Made by a program: the position numbers and the translations under genes. A stretch of DNA of 64,000 nt from Anisakis pegreffii (lineage: Eukaryota; Nematoda; Chromadorea; Rhabditida; Anisakidae), in the NCBI GenBank assembly GCA_035041965.1, contig JAPYMA010000725.1, positions 1-64,000 on the forward strand. The letters run 5' to 3'. Of this stretch, positions 12,524-24,664 are shown in pieces (position 1 is the stretch's first letter; the number at the start of each line of letters is the position of its first letter). The notes beneath the pieces are model-generated. The model was given only the letters and a program-made list of their open reading frames with translations, was not told the DNA's origin and ran no database searches.

Positions 12524-14878
12524 GATTGAGAAAAACTATATCGTGCTCAGACTCGAAGGAGTGACGATCATCATTATTATTACAGTGAACAGAATAAGTA
12601 ATTCGTAAGCAACTGTTCGAAAAACGATTAATTTTGGTGTGCTCATTGTGTCTTACGTAACTGGGGCATGGCATGACAGCTTTGCAAAAGATCGGCTGAA
12701 CTTGTGATTGGCTTCGCGATGAAATGCATTTTCCTTATTATGAGCATTACATCAGACAAAAGCTGTTGGGATTTTTTCAGGATTGTTGTGGCTGTTCAGC
12801 TTCTCGGATGCATACTAAACATTTGCTTGTAGACATGAGACTTCCATCAGACGAGATTTTCATGTCGTCCGAGAAGAGATTTATCGTTATCTTAATGAAG
12901 CAACAATAACGGCTGTTCATCAGAGCAGCAATACCCAATATGCCTCAATATCAGGTCCTCAAAACTCATCAAAATTAATCGAATTCAAAATCAACCTTCG
13001 ATCGAAATCTGCTTGAACATCCAATTAATGAAGAACTTATTAAAACACAATGAATAGCAACAGCGATGATGGCACCACACTGAATCATTTAATCTCGATA
13101 CGTCAACAACAACTGATAACTCTTAACACACCACTCAATAATTTTATAAAAAGCTAAAATGATTGATTAGCGAATGTGACAATGAGCTGACTTCATGAAT
13201 TTATTTGATTCAATCACTTATCGTTATGCAAATGATCGCAGCAATTACTTTGAACGTGAGCTTGAATGTTATGATTCAAATGCGTTATAACATTCAAATC
13301 TATCTATTGTAAAGATGAAGGTTTGAGTGGTAATTTAGTGCTATTATTCAATGAATATCTTACTCGAATACGGTGTATGAACGTGTTTTCATTGAACATG
13401 AACAGTTGCTAAGGAACAATTTCTGAGATATGATATGTTGATCAGCTTGAAATATTCTGGCTATTCACATATACATCAGGCGTGAGAACACCGCATTGTT
13501 GATCGAAGCGTCGGTCGAATGATAAGATTAACTATCAACCAAGTCTTGTGAACTTGCGAACCGTAAAAAAGTTACCTCATTTCTTTCATTACCTTTCCTT
13601 CTTCTGCATTTAATTGAAGATCACTGAAAGAAAAAATTTCCTAATGCAACTTGACCCGAACAGCTCGAATGTGAAAAAAAGCTTCACTAATACGCCGAAA
13701 AAAAAGAAAACGTTTTAGTGCATCCTATCTAAATATTCAGGCTATAATTTTCTTAATTGCACATTCTATTCATTAACGAAAGTGTGCATCAAAACTGACT
13801 CGCATGTTTACGACTAACGTTTAATATGTGTCTTTACGTAGGAGAAGTCTCTCCAAACTAGCTGTCACAAGCAAATAATACCCTGGTGACATCGAATACA
13901 GGAAATTCTGATGGATGAAAGCAGTGAAAGCACTTGTTATTGGTGCATGATGTTCCATTCGAGAATTTATCGCTATACTTCTAAACACGCACACATACAT
14001 GTCTTATTGCTGAGCGATTCAATTACTTGCCATTCATTTTCACAACATTCGGTCTCATTGTCGATCGTTAATCACGTTAGCAAATGTTCACTCGGAAAGA
14101 GTAATAGCCAAGTCCAAGGATAACGACGTTACTCAGCTGATGTGTGGTTTTGATTGAGGAGGATAACGAGCAAATGCGTATCAAATCCAATTCACATTAT
14201 CAAATAAATCAAATCATCAAAACCATTGCTCTTCCCGTGGAAATGACGTTCTCATGATTGTGAATTCACACTCTTTCTCATGACTACGAATTTTATTCAA
14301 ACGCTTTAAATAAAATAAATGGAATCTATGAAATCCACTTAAGTTGTCATCGAGATGATCATTCAACCGCTGAAAGTACATTCTCCACTTCGTGAGGAAA
14401 TAAGCTGTCGTGCCCATGCAACGATTCCTATGCATCGCTAGATTCTCGAAAATTTGACGGTGATTATCACAGTTTGAGCACTCTGCATGCGTGTGCTATT
14501 GTCTTGAATCTGGAATTCGCAAACTTTAATTGAGATACTCGATTAAAGTTTGGTGTAAATTGGCTTTTTTGCGTGCAGCAAAGTGCATTAAATTGTTCCG
14601 TTTGCCTGCTCGTTCGTTGTGTTGAATATGCTTCAGCAATGAATTATATTGCAGTAAGAGCGCCCGCCTTGTTTACCGCGAAACTCGCTTCAACAACTCT
14701 TGCAAAACTTGCACTTGATCAAACAAATTCACGACTGATGGAGTTTAGAGGCAGTTTCGCTTTTTTCTCAATAATATGCTGAAGTGTTGAAGTGTTGTGT
14801 TCTCAATATTGCGTATGCTGAAGTGTCGTCTATCTATGCATATAAATCAGTAATAACATAACTGCTCGTCATAGAAAA
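12524..14878. other. Intergenic, no gene recognised
   Basis: This AT-rich stretch has only short open frames, without convincing splice context or family similarity. It would contain the promoter of the gene starting at 12523 on the minus strand. I see no RNA gene or transposon in it. Confidence 0.4.
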
Positions 14879-14957
14879 CTAGAAGGAAAGAACAAATTTT
14901 GCCATCTCATGCAGAACTTTCGCATCCCCTAGGGCATCGAAAAAGTGTTGCTTCCTT
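14879..14957 (-). CDS. Possible last exon of a DEDDh (RNase T/DnaQ-like) exonuclease
   Basis: The minus strand reads QHFFDALGDAKVLHEMAKF and then a stop at 14879-14881. The pattern H-x(3)-ALGDA-x(2)-L resembles the ExoIII motif of DEDDh exonucleases, where a His followed by 'ALDDA' supplies the final catalytic residues. About 80-170 bp upstream an open stretch reads PNIIIDFAHNTFFNIRRR, which could be the preceding exon. No further exons of such a domain could be placed, so this may be a degraded copy. The call rests on one motif and is tentative. Confidence 0.3.
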
Positions 14958-15106
14958 GTTTTTCACTATTGATTTCGTGAACATTTCTATCTTCCTTGAT
15001 GAATTTTGTCAGGGTTGACGACGTCTAATATTGAAGAAAGTGTTGTGCGCAAAGTCTATTATTATGTTCGGTTCGAGTTCCTTCGGCATCTCGAATTTAT
15101 GTTTAT

Positions 15107-15201
15107 GTCCATTCATATTTTACTGCACATCGAACGAGATCGCTTGATGAGAGCATCTCCCGATTATAATTAGCGCCATTCATCACAGCGGTAGGCAACT
15201 A
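15107..15201. repeat. Dispersed repeat, copy A
   Basis: This segment of about 95 bp shares a long ordered similarity with 22073-22162: TCCATTCAT, then ACTGCA.ATCGAA.GAGATCG, then AGCATCTCCCG, CATTCATCA and GTAGGCAACTAAA. It has no open frame and no terminal inverted repeats that I can see. Confidence 0.65.
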
Positions 15202-16515
15202 AACTTCTTCAGTGAACAATGAATATCGAATGTGTATTGCCTCGTCAAATAAATTACAGTATCGAACGAATATGTTTTCTGCAAGTTGACCACCACTAAG
15301 TAATAAATTTCAAGTCAGAAGCCTTCCAAGTTCAATATCATGAACAATTACAACGTCGAATATGAAAATTGCCAGATTTTCGGTTGAATTCGAATATTTT
15401 TCTTTGGAAAACTAAGCTTCAGTGACTTCAGTGACAATCCATCCTGTGATCTCATTATCGTCGGTTTTATTGCTCTATCAGTGAACACCACTCATCGATG
15501 AATCGCGTTTGCGGTCGATTTATTAACTGGATTGTTTTTCAGAATTGTTTTTGAGCTCAAAATCCGCTGGAATTTTAGCACATCTTAACGTTTCTAACGT
15601 CATCAAATTATACGTTTGTCTAATAAAAATTACCATTTCAACTCGCGATTAGCGTTTCAGCCTATCCAGATGAACCCAATTGGCGGTTGTGCTTGAAGTG
15701 GAACAGTACTTCCGTGATAATGCTTCATATTCCGTTCCAGTTAGCGTGCATGTTCATTCAATAGACCAATGAATTTCATTATTTACAGTGGTTTTACGGC
15801 TTATTGCAATGCGTGTCTAAGGAACAAAATATAAAACAATTGCCTGATAACTGATTGAATTATGTCGTGCTCCTAGAATTCACACACACACTGGAAATGC
15901 CAAATCACAGCCTCCACTGGTACGGTTGATGTGCCGAAGCAATTTATTTGCACTATTTGAGTGCAGAAGTGCATTCGACTAGATAAGAAATTTCCTCCAC
16001 AAACACATCACTGAAACATAATCGACGAAACAACGATGTGTTTTACAGAATTTTGCAAATATCACAAGAAAACAAAGTTCTCGATTTTTTTTGATGAATT
16101 TTCCACGCCATAGGCTCACATCTTTTCGCTGTTACAATCGGAAGATATAGATAGAGTATTCCTTTTCATTTCGATTCGATCAGCGTAATTCACATTCAAA
16201 ACTCCATTATTCCAGCATGGACATCTGAGTGGACACTGATGGAGAAAAATCATTTGCGAACTTTTCTGAATGGATATTTCCACTATTTTGACGTAGAATT
16301 TTTTTTGCGTCAATCATTCACTTTATGTTTCACGGATTACACATCGGATGTGCCTCGTTCAACTGTGAAGAACGAAAAAAATTACTTGTCACGAACGGAT
16401 CATCTCAAACTGGCAACATCTAGTTTAATCGTTGACCGTTATCTTCATTGATCATTGATTTATTGTTGATCCTCATTGATCACTTATTAGTTTGATAATC
16501 ATTTCCTGTCAATAC

Positions 16516-16596
16516 CTAACGTTTCCGAGCTATGGTTAATACCACGATTGTCCTGCCCTTCTTTGACTCGATGAATTCGTCAGGTAAAATGGCTCT
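16516..16596 (-). CDS. Candidate terminal exon, function unknown
   Basis: After a good acceptor (TTTTGTTTAG) the minus strand has 26 open codons and a TAG. The product begins RAILPDEFIESKKGR and ends IARKR. The codons look like real coding sequence, but the piece is too short to assign. It lies downstream of another candidate terminal exon at 17205-17048 on the same strand. Confidence 0.3.
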   Translation of the reverse strand, partial: RAILPDEFIESKKGRTIVVLTIARKR

Positions 16597-17047
16597 CTAA
16601 ACAAAAGAATCTAATCGTTGAAAGCAGTTGACGACTGGAATGCTACTGTGATGAAAAGTTCAACGAAAGAAGACACGCGATTTGTGATGAATACAGGCAC
16701 GTGATCGTACAAAATGAAAACCTTTAAATGTTTCTATATGTAAACGATCGAGTGTCATGACATTTTTCAATGCATATTCCATTCGGGAAGTGAGTTTCGA
16801 TTATAAATGCGTACCTAGAGCACAGTCGGCATTGTGTACATTTGAATATCATTTTGCATGTTCGTGAAGCAGCGATTTGCTGCTGAATCAGTCGTGTTCT
16901 CCGAAAGCCGCTAAAATATCGATGAAGAACGAATATGGTTTCTAACAAGCCATCATATTTCCACTCACATATTGTTCGCTTTGCTAATGAATCACTTTTG
17001 TTTTATGAGGAGATATTCATCAAGGATGAAATGCATAGCAACACACA

Positions 17048-17205
17048 TTACCGACTGCTTTCCTCATGTTGTTGTATGAATTCTAGGATCTCATAAGCCA
17101 TGTCAAACGTTTTGCATCTAGCAAATCCAGTCAAAGTTCCAATATTCCCTTTTTCATTAAGTCCGCCCATTATTGGATCACTCATTTTCACCGCAAAAGG
17201 CGTTG
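17048..17205 (-). CDS. Candidate terminal exon, function unknown
   Basis: After the acceptor TTTATTTAG the minus strand runs open for about 52 codons to a TAA at 17048-17050. The translation contains MSDPIMGGLNEKGNIG and KTFDMAYEILEFIQQHEES, which looks like folded protein rather than random sequence. An overlapping second frame is also open just upstream (GYQVKVKEGWDLFSNAF, ending at a stop), so a frameshifted pseudogene is possible. I do not recognise the family. Confidence 0.35.
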
Positions 17206-17999
17206 CTAAATAAATCCCAGCCTTCTTTCACCTTCACCTGATATCCTTCAAAGCAATTCATAGTATCTGCCCCTTCATTATCGTCATTTCATCCCCTCAC
17301 GCATCATTTCATTCTCGTACCACAATTCTCGCGCTAGTAAATGACTTGACAAATCCTTATCAAAATAAGTTTGACGCTATCTGATGAAAGCATCCTGCAG
17401 ACCTTCTTGGAGAAGGCGATCTTAACTGTTACGGTATCGTATTGCAAAAAATTACTCCATAAAAACTTCTAAGCGTGGTCACACCAGTATTTTAAACTCA
17501 GTTTGTCTTCACTGGATAGCATACAGTCATTAGTAACATCGAAGTTGATTTCAATTACCGAAATTCGTTCACCTTAATGATATATTATAAATACATAATT
17601 AGAGGCAAGCCAAATTGTAGTCTGGCGCAGGCTCGTGAACGAATCTCAATGATAGAGATCAAGCACGATGCTGTTAATGACTGTATGCAATCCTATGAAG
17701 GTCAATTGAGTCGGAAATAGCAGTGGAAATAGGTTGAAAAGGTTTTAATGGAGTGATTTTTTGCAATGCAGTGATATAATTGCTTGAAACTTTTATGCAT
17801 CATTCGAGGTAAATGCCTGATTATTTTATTCTATACTTGACAGTTTTATACATCATTCAAAGTAAATACCTGACAATTATAATACTAAAATTCATCAATG
17901 ATAGCTGAATATAGTGATATTTTACAAAATTTATGCAGAGAGCGATATGAACGCGTTTATTTTGCTAGATTGCGGCACATTTGTATGGTTTATGCACGT

Positions 18000-19490
18000 T
18001 GGATTTTTATTTTTGAAATTATATTTTTGCAGGGTTTGTAGCACCATGTTTCCAGTATTGATTTGAATATGTCGGTTTTTATTTGAGTGCTTTTGTTCCG
18101 CGCGGAATTCCCGTTGGTGTCTCTTTAACTTGTCAAGAAAAGCGTTTGGCTTTAACTCATTGAATGTGCACACGATTTGCGAAGTGTTCACGACAAAATA
18201 CAGCTGAATCAACGAGGAAATTGCGTTATTTTTGACCATCGGAAGATCAAAACTGACAGAATATTGTACAGAAAGATTGGTCGTCATCTAACGAGTCCAC
18301 GTTTTTGGTATGTGTCAGCAGTAAACGTCAAACGCGCAGACAAATGCCTACGGCAAGCTTCTTTGTCGGAATAGGTTCGATTATTTTATTAAACCATTAC
18401 TTAATCAATTTAATCAGTTACGAAGAATCGACACTTTTTTGATTTTATGTCATAAATTCCTTTCCGTCTCATCAAACTTCATGATGATACACAGTTCTTT
18501 ATTTACTTCTTGTGGCATACTGAAATACTGAGATTGCATATCCACATGATAGGATTCTATAAGCTGACAATGAGCTTTCTCGCAAAAATATCGCCGTCTT
18601 TCAAATTGAGGTGTCCGTCTCCATTCCATCTGCCTTCTGCACTCCTCTCTACCAAGCATGTTCAATTTTTGATGCTCTTGTTAGAGGTCAAATTGAATTA
18701 CGACAAACAAAAGATGCACTTTGACACAATGGCAACCGAACAGGTTCACATGCACTCCATCCTATGAAATCTTCTTCTTCAGGGAATAGTGCTTTTCTTA
18801 ACTGATGTAATTTGCATTAAGTATGTGCACGAGAATTGCTTGATTGAATAATGCGAAAATTGAATAATTTATAGCATCATCATCCATCAAGACTGTCACT
18901 GTTTCAGTGTTCGCTATCTGATCCCTCTCTAGCTCACTTTTGTTTTCGTTTTCATTCATTTGTTTATTTCCGGCAATGATAGCCGTACTCCTGCTCATCA
19001 CATCCTCCATTCTTTCCTCGAATTTGCAAAAATTTGATTCTCAGCACCTCAATAACTTTATAATACGTCAGATTGGCATACGGTTGGGCACCATCAACAT
19101 TTTTTGGTCATCGAAAATTCATACATAAAAGACATGATTTATGTTGCCTATTTATTGACTGTTGAGAAATGACATTCCTTGAGGAGACGTTTCGAGGCAC
19201 ATTGAATTCGGTTGTTTTTTTGCCAAAACTATGAGAGTGATGTTTGGAATCGTCAGTAAAACAGGGTGATCTTGAATAGCAACTGCAGGAAGTTCATTGA
19301 AAAATACAAATTCTGAACAATTTTTTGAGACATAAAACAGTAAATGAGCTCCACTTCGAGCAATTGTTGGCAATAAAATTTTTCTCACATCCACTAATCC
19401 GAGTTGATCGATTTATTCAATTTTATGATCCCTTTTAATGTCTTCCTTATGACCCGCCGTCAGGAAACCAATTAATCGCATTTCAAAAGC
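18000..19490 (-). other. Cluster of coding-like open segments, gene structure unresolved
   Basis: Four minus-strand open stretches have protein-like composition. 19394-19152 begins with a real ATG (MDVRKILLPTIARSG) and runs 80 codons. About 19050-18850 is Glu/Asn-rich. 18665-18450 is rich in charged residues (RREYF-type helices) and ends at a stop. About 18180-18040 contains NAFLDKLKRHQREFRAEQ. A further short open segment, 19488-19417, reads MRLIGFLTAGHKEDIKRD. Splice joins between them are not clear and no domain is recognised. They may belong to one gene with the exons at 17048 and 16516. Confidence 0.3.
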
Positions 19491-19612
19491 GACTGGAACG
19501 GAATGAAACGAAACGAACATAAAATTTTATTTCTCTGATGACGTTTCTAACATGACTCACTGTTGCTTTTCTGGTTCTTGTAAGGAAGTACAATAGTCTT
19601 ATTGGATTTCAG

Positions 19613-19778
19613 GTGTACTCTTTCTTTGGGAAGGCATTATCGCCAGTGGCATACGAGAGTACTTGTTGGGCTCATGCTCTGAACGTTCTGCATCGACGAA
19701 CGCGTCGAATAAAGAACGAATCGAAAAACTGCGACGAAAAGTCAGAATTTACGAATCTTATTTGCAATCTCCTGAAAA
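19613..19778 (+). CDS. Candidate internal exon, function unknown
   Basis: The segment is bounded by GGATTTCAG and a GTACGC donor. One frame reads GIIASGIREYLLGSCSE and then a charged helix with IEKLRRKVRIYESYLQ. A second frame is also open, so the frame is not certain. A possible following exon is at about 20010-20070. No family is recognised. Confidence 0.28.
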
Positions 19779-21242
19779 GTACGCAATGTTGTTGCTGTGT
19801 TAATCTCGCACTTTCTTTAACTATATATGGGTGCATTTGAAACTTGTTTGAATATGGCATATAGAGCGAATTCAATGGATAATTTCGTCGGTTTGATTTG
19901 CTTTTTAATGTAAAATAAACGTTTAATTTGGTTGCTTTGTCGCTCTGTTCCGCAGGCGACATTTAACAGTGTTTAAGAGCACACAACGGTTATCACACTT
20001 TTGCAGAATTTAATTCAAAATGCTGCCAAATCGTACCAGACTTACTGGGGAAACGTATGCAAGGTTGTTGCTACAAATTTGGTTTGATTTGAGGGAGAGG
20101 TGCAGATAGTATGATGGCCGAACTTTGCACATACATAAACTCTAAACGGTTTCGCTACATTCGGAATAATTAGAGGCCCTCCACAATAAACATCCAATTT
20201 GATCTAGTGTTCATCATTCATATTTTTTCACAGTAGTACAGTTAATTTTGGTCAAGTTTAATTACAACTCACAATACAAAAACTTGCTGAAAATATTCCT
20301 GAAAAAGCCTATTATGCACAACAGTGTCCAAGCCATCTGGCCCGTATTTTGGAACAGATTAAAATCCTGACAATGAGTCAATTATATCATTTCTCCTCAG
20401 CGTATTAAGCATATGAGTGTTCATGAATGAGAATACCACTCCGAAACTTTTATATCACCCTTATATCACTCATAGAGCAACTTATCATTACACGCAATGG
20501 CTGGAAGATATGCATCAGTTTTGACCTCAAGATATGTTGTAAATGCGATGGTGGCAAATTTCAAACTGTGGTCACCCATTCGACCACAACTCTTAAAAAC
20601 TTCACGATTTCAAGTGCACGTTGTTAAGATAGTCTCCTATATAAATGTATAAAAATTTTCATAGAAATTATCGTAACAGTTAACCTCCATTATTTGACAA
20701 TAAAGACGATGGTCATTGATATTATCAAGCAGCAAAAAAATGATATGCAATACAAGGTGTGATAAAGAAGCACTCATTTTGATACAATTCATGTTACATT
20801 TCGTGATTTGTTTAACGATGAAACAATGCATGAAATTGACTGGTGTTATGGGAACGCAGTTTGCTTAGAGAAACATATGGTGTATAGTACAGTTTCAAGC
20901 ATTTTGCTACTACCATCATCATTCGTCGAAAATACAATAGGATCAGTGGCTAGTCTCAAGCAAAATCATCATGGACGGATTCCACTGGCTACGAGGTGAA
21001 CGTTCTATTCAAGTAATACAAATACAATGATGGACTCGTATCATCAACGGATACTGTTCTAAAAACAAATCAACTGACGATGAGTATGACACCATATGCA
21101 ACTGCAACAACTCAAGATGAGCAGTTTAGAAAGAGTGAGCAGAAGTGCGCTTTTAGATCGGTGTGTTTGAATGTTACTGTGAACAATTCATGCCTCATTC
21201 GTGCTCAATCCACTCGTACTTTTAGATGTTTCACAGAAAGGT

Positions 21243-23853
21243 TTACGTGCCAATGTCATCGTCAGTCATATAATTTCGAACCATAAACGTGAATTCATCA
21301 TAATCAATGATACCATCCCCATCCACATCGACTTCATCGAAAATTTCGTCGATAATCGCATTATCGGTGATATCGCCCACTTCGCGCAATATAAACTCGA
21401 AATCTTTCTTCGAGACAGCTCCTGATTCGCTCTGAAACAATCAAACTTGCATCATTACTGTTGTAATCATTTCTCTTCCAATGGATGATGTATAAAATGA
21501 GTTTGGCAAAACGAAACAGATTGAGTGTGTGAAGCAGCTTGAAGAGTTCAAAATTTTATTGCGAAAAATTTTTGAAAAAACCAATTCAATGAGTGTATGA
21601 ATACGACGAAAACTAATTGCTGACTGTAACGGTTTGTTTCATTCCGCAAATCAAGCAATAGTAAAACTCCTGCTGAACGTACCCGATCGAATACAGTAAA
21701 GCACTCACGAACCACTTCATTCCAAGAACGTTTCTTGGCGTTTAACCTCTTCATAACATCACAAAATTCATCGAAATCAATTTCGTGGTTTCCAATCTGA
21801 AATCGTCTTTAACCGTTAGAAAGCTATCAGATAATTAAGTTCTCAATCGAATCAACTGCACGCAATTCTGGAAACATGAAGCCAGCGATGAATTTGCTGA
21901 ACAGCCGTGGGGAGGGAGAAGGGACTTGCGAAAAGGTGTTGCACACGGTGTGCAGAGGTTGTTTTGAGCTGTTCGTGCTCATTGCTCATAACACGAACTC
22001 ATTTGCAATTGCATGCTAACTGCACATGCTCAAAAATAGGCTCTTCTACGATGTGGACATAAGAAACAATTATTTCCATTCATTTTTCACTGCATATCGA
22101 ATGAGATCGGTAGATGGAAGCATCTCCCGGTTACGTCATTCATCATAGAAGGTAGGCAACTAAAAAATGTGTTCTTCTACCAACTGCAACGTCACGAGTT
22201 CGAGTCTCACTCGTGAGAGGAAGTTTCGCTTGAAAGCAGATGCTGCATCAGTGTAACTGATTCTATCAAGTTTGTGTCAGGCAATAATAAGTAATAACAA
22301 GGCAATAGGCAATAATAACAAATATTAAACTCAATCAAATTAATGCAACTGAACAAAGATAGTAAATGACTCAAATTACGGCGTAAATTTCAATGTGAAA
22401 AGTAATACTGTGAAAAAATGTCGAGTGATATTTTGATGGGAATACTACATAATCTCACATATTCGCAGTTGATTAATATTCTCTCACACATTCTCAGTAA
22501 ATATTAATAGAATTTAATCACAAAAGAAGCCAAATGAAAGCAACTCTCATCGAGAAGGGAAAAGGCGCTATCCATCACAATACAATGTTGATGAAATGAG
22601 TTAATGAAATTTTTCAATTACCTGTGATATTTCGATGTAAAATTTAATCAAAATCTTGAAAGTCACACGCTAATGTTAGTGAATAAGAACACGAGCTACG
22701 AGATTGCTTAGGATAATGGAAATCTCCTCCATTGCTAGGTTACCAAAACATACTCGCTCTGGTTGAAGGTAATCGACGATTATGAAACATTTGTAAGCTC
22801 GCTATGATGCAGTTTACAGTAAGCCTCAAGACGGTACGACTACAGTAGTACAGAGTTGGAATAAAGAAACCGTTACGTACCTGATCAACCTCTTCGATGA
22901 TCTGTTCAAGTTCATCTTGTTGTGGTTCAAGTCCAAGATTTTTCATTGCACTCTCAAGTTCCTCAATACCAATCGCACCGCTTCCATCTGAATACAGCCA
23001 GTTTCATCTTGCCACTCAAGCATTTCTCATATCAAAGAATATGCTGATTTTGATCACAGCCACTATTTTGATGACCAGAACGATTTATCTGTTACAATGT
23101 GGTCTTTTGAGGAAGAGTTGACCTCCTTTTGTTGTTTTTCGTGACAGTAAATTGTCCTGATGTTGGAGAGCCCTAATGAGATTCGGTATTCCGCATGGCA
23201 GCTTTCAATATCGCATAATTTAAACTCAGTTGAGCTTTCAATATTGCATCATTTAAACTCAGTTGATCACTAGAAAAACATGCCATTTCTATACAACACT
23301 GAAGCATAATACGATATTTCATGTTTATTCGATAGCTCTATCAAATTTCATTGGTCCGAAAAAATTCATTGTATCGATAATAGCAATCGTATGTCACATG
23401 CCTCCAAACTCTGCTGGCGCCGTAATGCTTATTTCTGTTTTTAAATGCTTCGCAGTAACTAATGGAAATTTCAGCAGGAATTCAAACTCGAATTTCATGA
23501 CGTGTATTCGCAGTTTGCTTTGATCTTTACTTCTTTATTTCAATTCCTTGCAAGCTTCATCTGTTTCAAATGGTAACAAATATCGAGTCGAAAGCTTGTT
23601 TCAAGTCTTCGAAAACATATTTTTCAGGAGGTGAAAACAATGAATGAATCGAACCCGTGTCAAACATATTGAAAACTTGACGATATTCGTACAGTTCCTC
23701 ATCGGTGTAACCAGCCAGTTTTTTCTTCAAAAGTGGAAGTCCAGAATTAGAAGATTGTCGTTGACTCGAGTTATGATCATGATGAAATCGGTGCTGTAAC
23801 AGTTGAATATCCGCAAATGGTTTCTGAATATCAGAATCACTATTAGTTGGCAA
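21243..23853 (-). CDS. Calmodulin-like protein with four EF-hands, two degenerate
   Basis: Four exons join in frame: 23853-23655 (5' end open), 22987-22881, 21796-21683 and 21431-21243, giving about 200 residues and a TAA stop. The order is an N-terminal extension rich in His/Ser/Gln, then YTDEELYEYRQVFNMFDT, which leads into EF1. EF1 loop D-T-D-G-S-G-A-I-G-I-E-E and EF4 loop D-V-D-G-D-G-I-I-D-Y-D-E are canonical. EF2 (D-Q-I-G-N-H-E-I-D-F-D-E) has Ile at loop position 3 and His at position 6. EF3 (D-R-S-E-S-G-A-V-S-K-K-D) ends in Asp instead of Glu. EF2 and EF3 are therefore predicted to bind Ca2+ weakly or not at all. The spacing and linker fit the calmodulin/troponin-C superfamily. No ATG is in frame in the first exon shown, so the start codon must lie in an upstream exon I could not place. 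Confidence 0.85.
22073..22162. repeat. Dispersed repeat, copy B
   Basis: Second copy of the repeat at 15107-15201, lying in an intron of the calmodulin-like gene. About 30 bp further on (near 22195-22222) is a short hairpin TCACGAG/CTCGTGA whose loop region matches a tRNA B box (GTTCGAGTC). That could mean a tRNA-derived short interspersed element, but no A box or full cloverleaf is visible. Confidence 0.6.
23201..23266. repeat. Two-copy tandem repeat, 33-bp unit
   Basis: Two head-to-tail 33-bp copies (23201-23233 and 23234-23266) begin GCTTTCAATAT and end AAACTCAGTTGA. They differ at only two positions, which implies a recent duplication. They lie in an intron of the calmodulin-like gene. 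Confidence 0.85.
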
Positions 23854-24206
23854 ATGGTGAAAATTAAACGGTTAATGAATTCATTTCAATTAAACACCAT
23901 GTTAGCATCAAGGTTATGTCCTCTTAGATAAGCAACCAGCATAGGTGAAGGGAAATTACTTCTTTATTTTCTTCGACAACAAACTAAGAATGGACTGACT
24001 GCTTATTCGTTCTTTGGTCAGTGAAAGAGTCAATGACTTGAGAAGTATTATGAATCTTATCCCAGAATCATGTTTAACCTGAACCGTTTCTAAACATTTT
24101 TTGAGACTTTGATAGTTAAAAGTTGCTGATCGACGAAGAAACGTAGAACAAATATCAGTGAAAGGTCATGAAAAGACATGCAATAGTCCAGAAACGATTA
24201 CCACAG

Positions 24207-24283
24207 ATAAGCGCCGGCCCTTCGGGTCAGCACTAAAGAAGAACGCCTTAGGGCGTAGCATCGAGATTGCTGGTGCTGATCGC
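24207..24283 (+). CDS. Candidate exon, unusually GC-rich
   Basis: Between an acceptor (TTACCACAG) and a strong donor (GTAAGG) there are 77 bases, clearly more GC-rich than their surroundings. They are open in one frame, reading KRRPFGSALKKN then ALGRSIEIAGADR. Several short stems can also be drawn (for example CAGCAC with GTGCTG, and ACGCC with GGCGT), so a structured RNA is an alternative. No family is recognised and no neighbouring exon could be joined. Confidence 0.25.
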
Positions 24284-24640
24284 GTAAGGAATGCAATGGT
24301 GCTTTACGTATACTATAGCCAACAAAAGCATCTCATATCCAACACTACTGCTCGCTTATTGTCGTCCAAGATCGACGACCAAAGAGGCGGTCTTTAGAGC
24401 AGGTGCAAATAAATGCTCGATACATTTCCGCGTATTCGTTCAATTGACAATAACTGCTCAATGGTGCCATTGCTTCTGGTGACAACAGCTATAGAAGTGA
24501 TGTTCCGTCCGCTCTGATGCGTTCCACACGTACGTATTAAATTCACAATATCATGCACACAGAACACACAAATACGCATACCACAGTTACTGCCTGATAC
24601 TCTCCGATGCGGCTTTCAGCAAGTTAAGTGCCACATGAAC

Positions 24641-24664
24641 AGATAGATAGATATCTATCTATCT
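24641..24664. repeat. Perfect 24-bp palindrome of GATA repeats
   Basis: AGATAGATAGAT is followed directly by its exact reverse complement with no spacer. It is a GATA microsatellite that switches strand at its centre. It could form a cruciform and carries several GATA-factor core sites on both strands. Confidence 0.9.

Noticed and set aside
22185..22240. Possible second tRNA (B-box-like GTTCGAGTC hairpin)
   Set aside because: No acceptor stem, anticodon arm or A box can be drawn around it; kept only as a hint of a tRNA-derived repeat.
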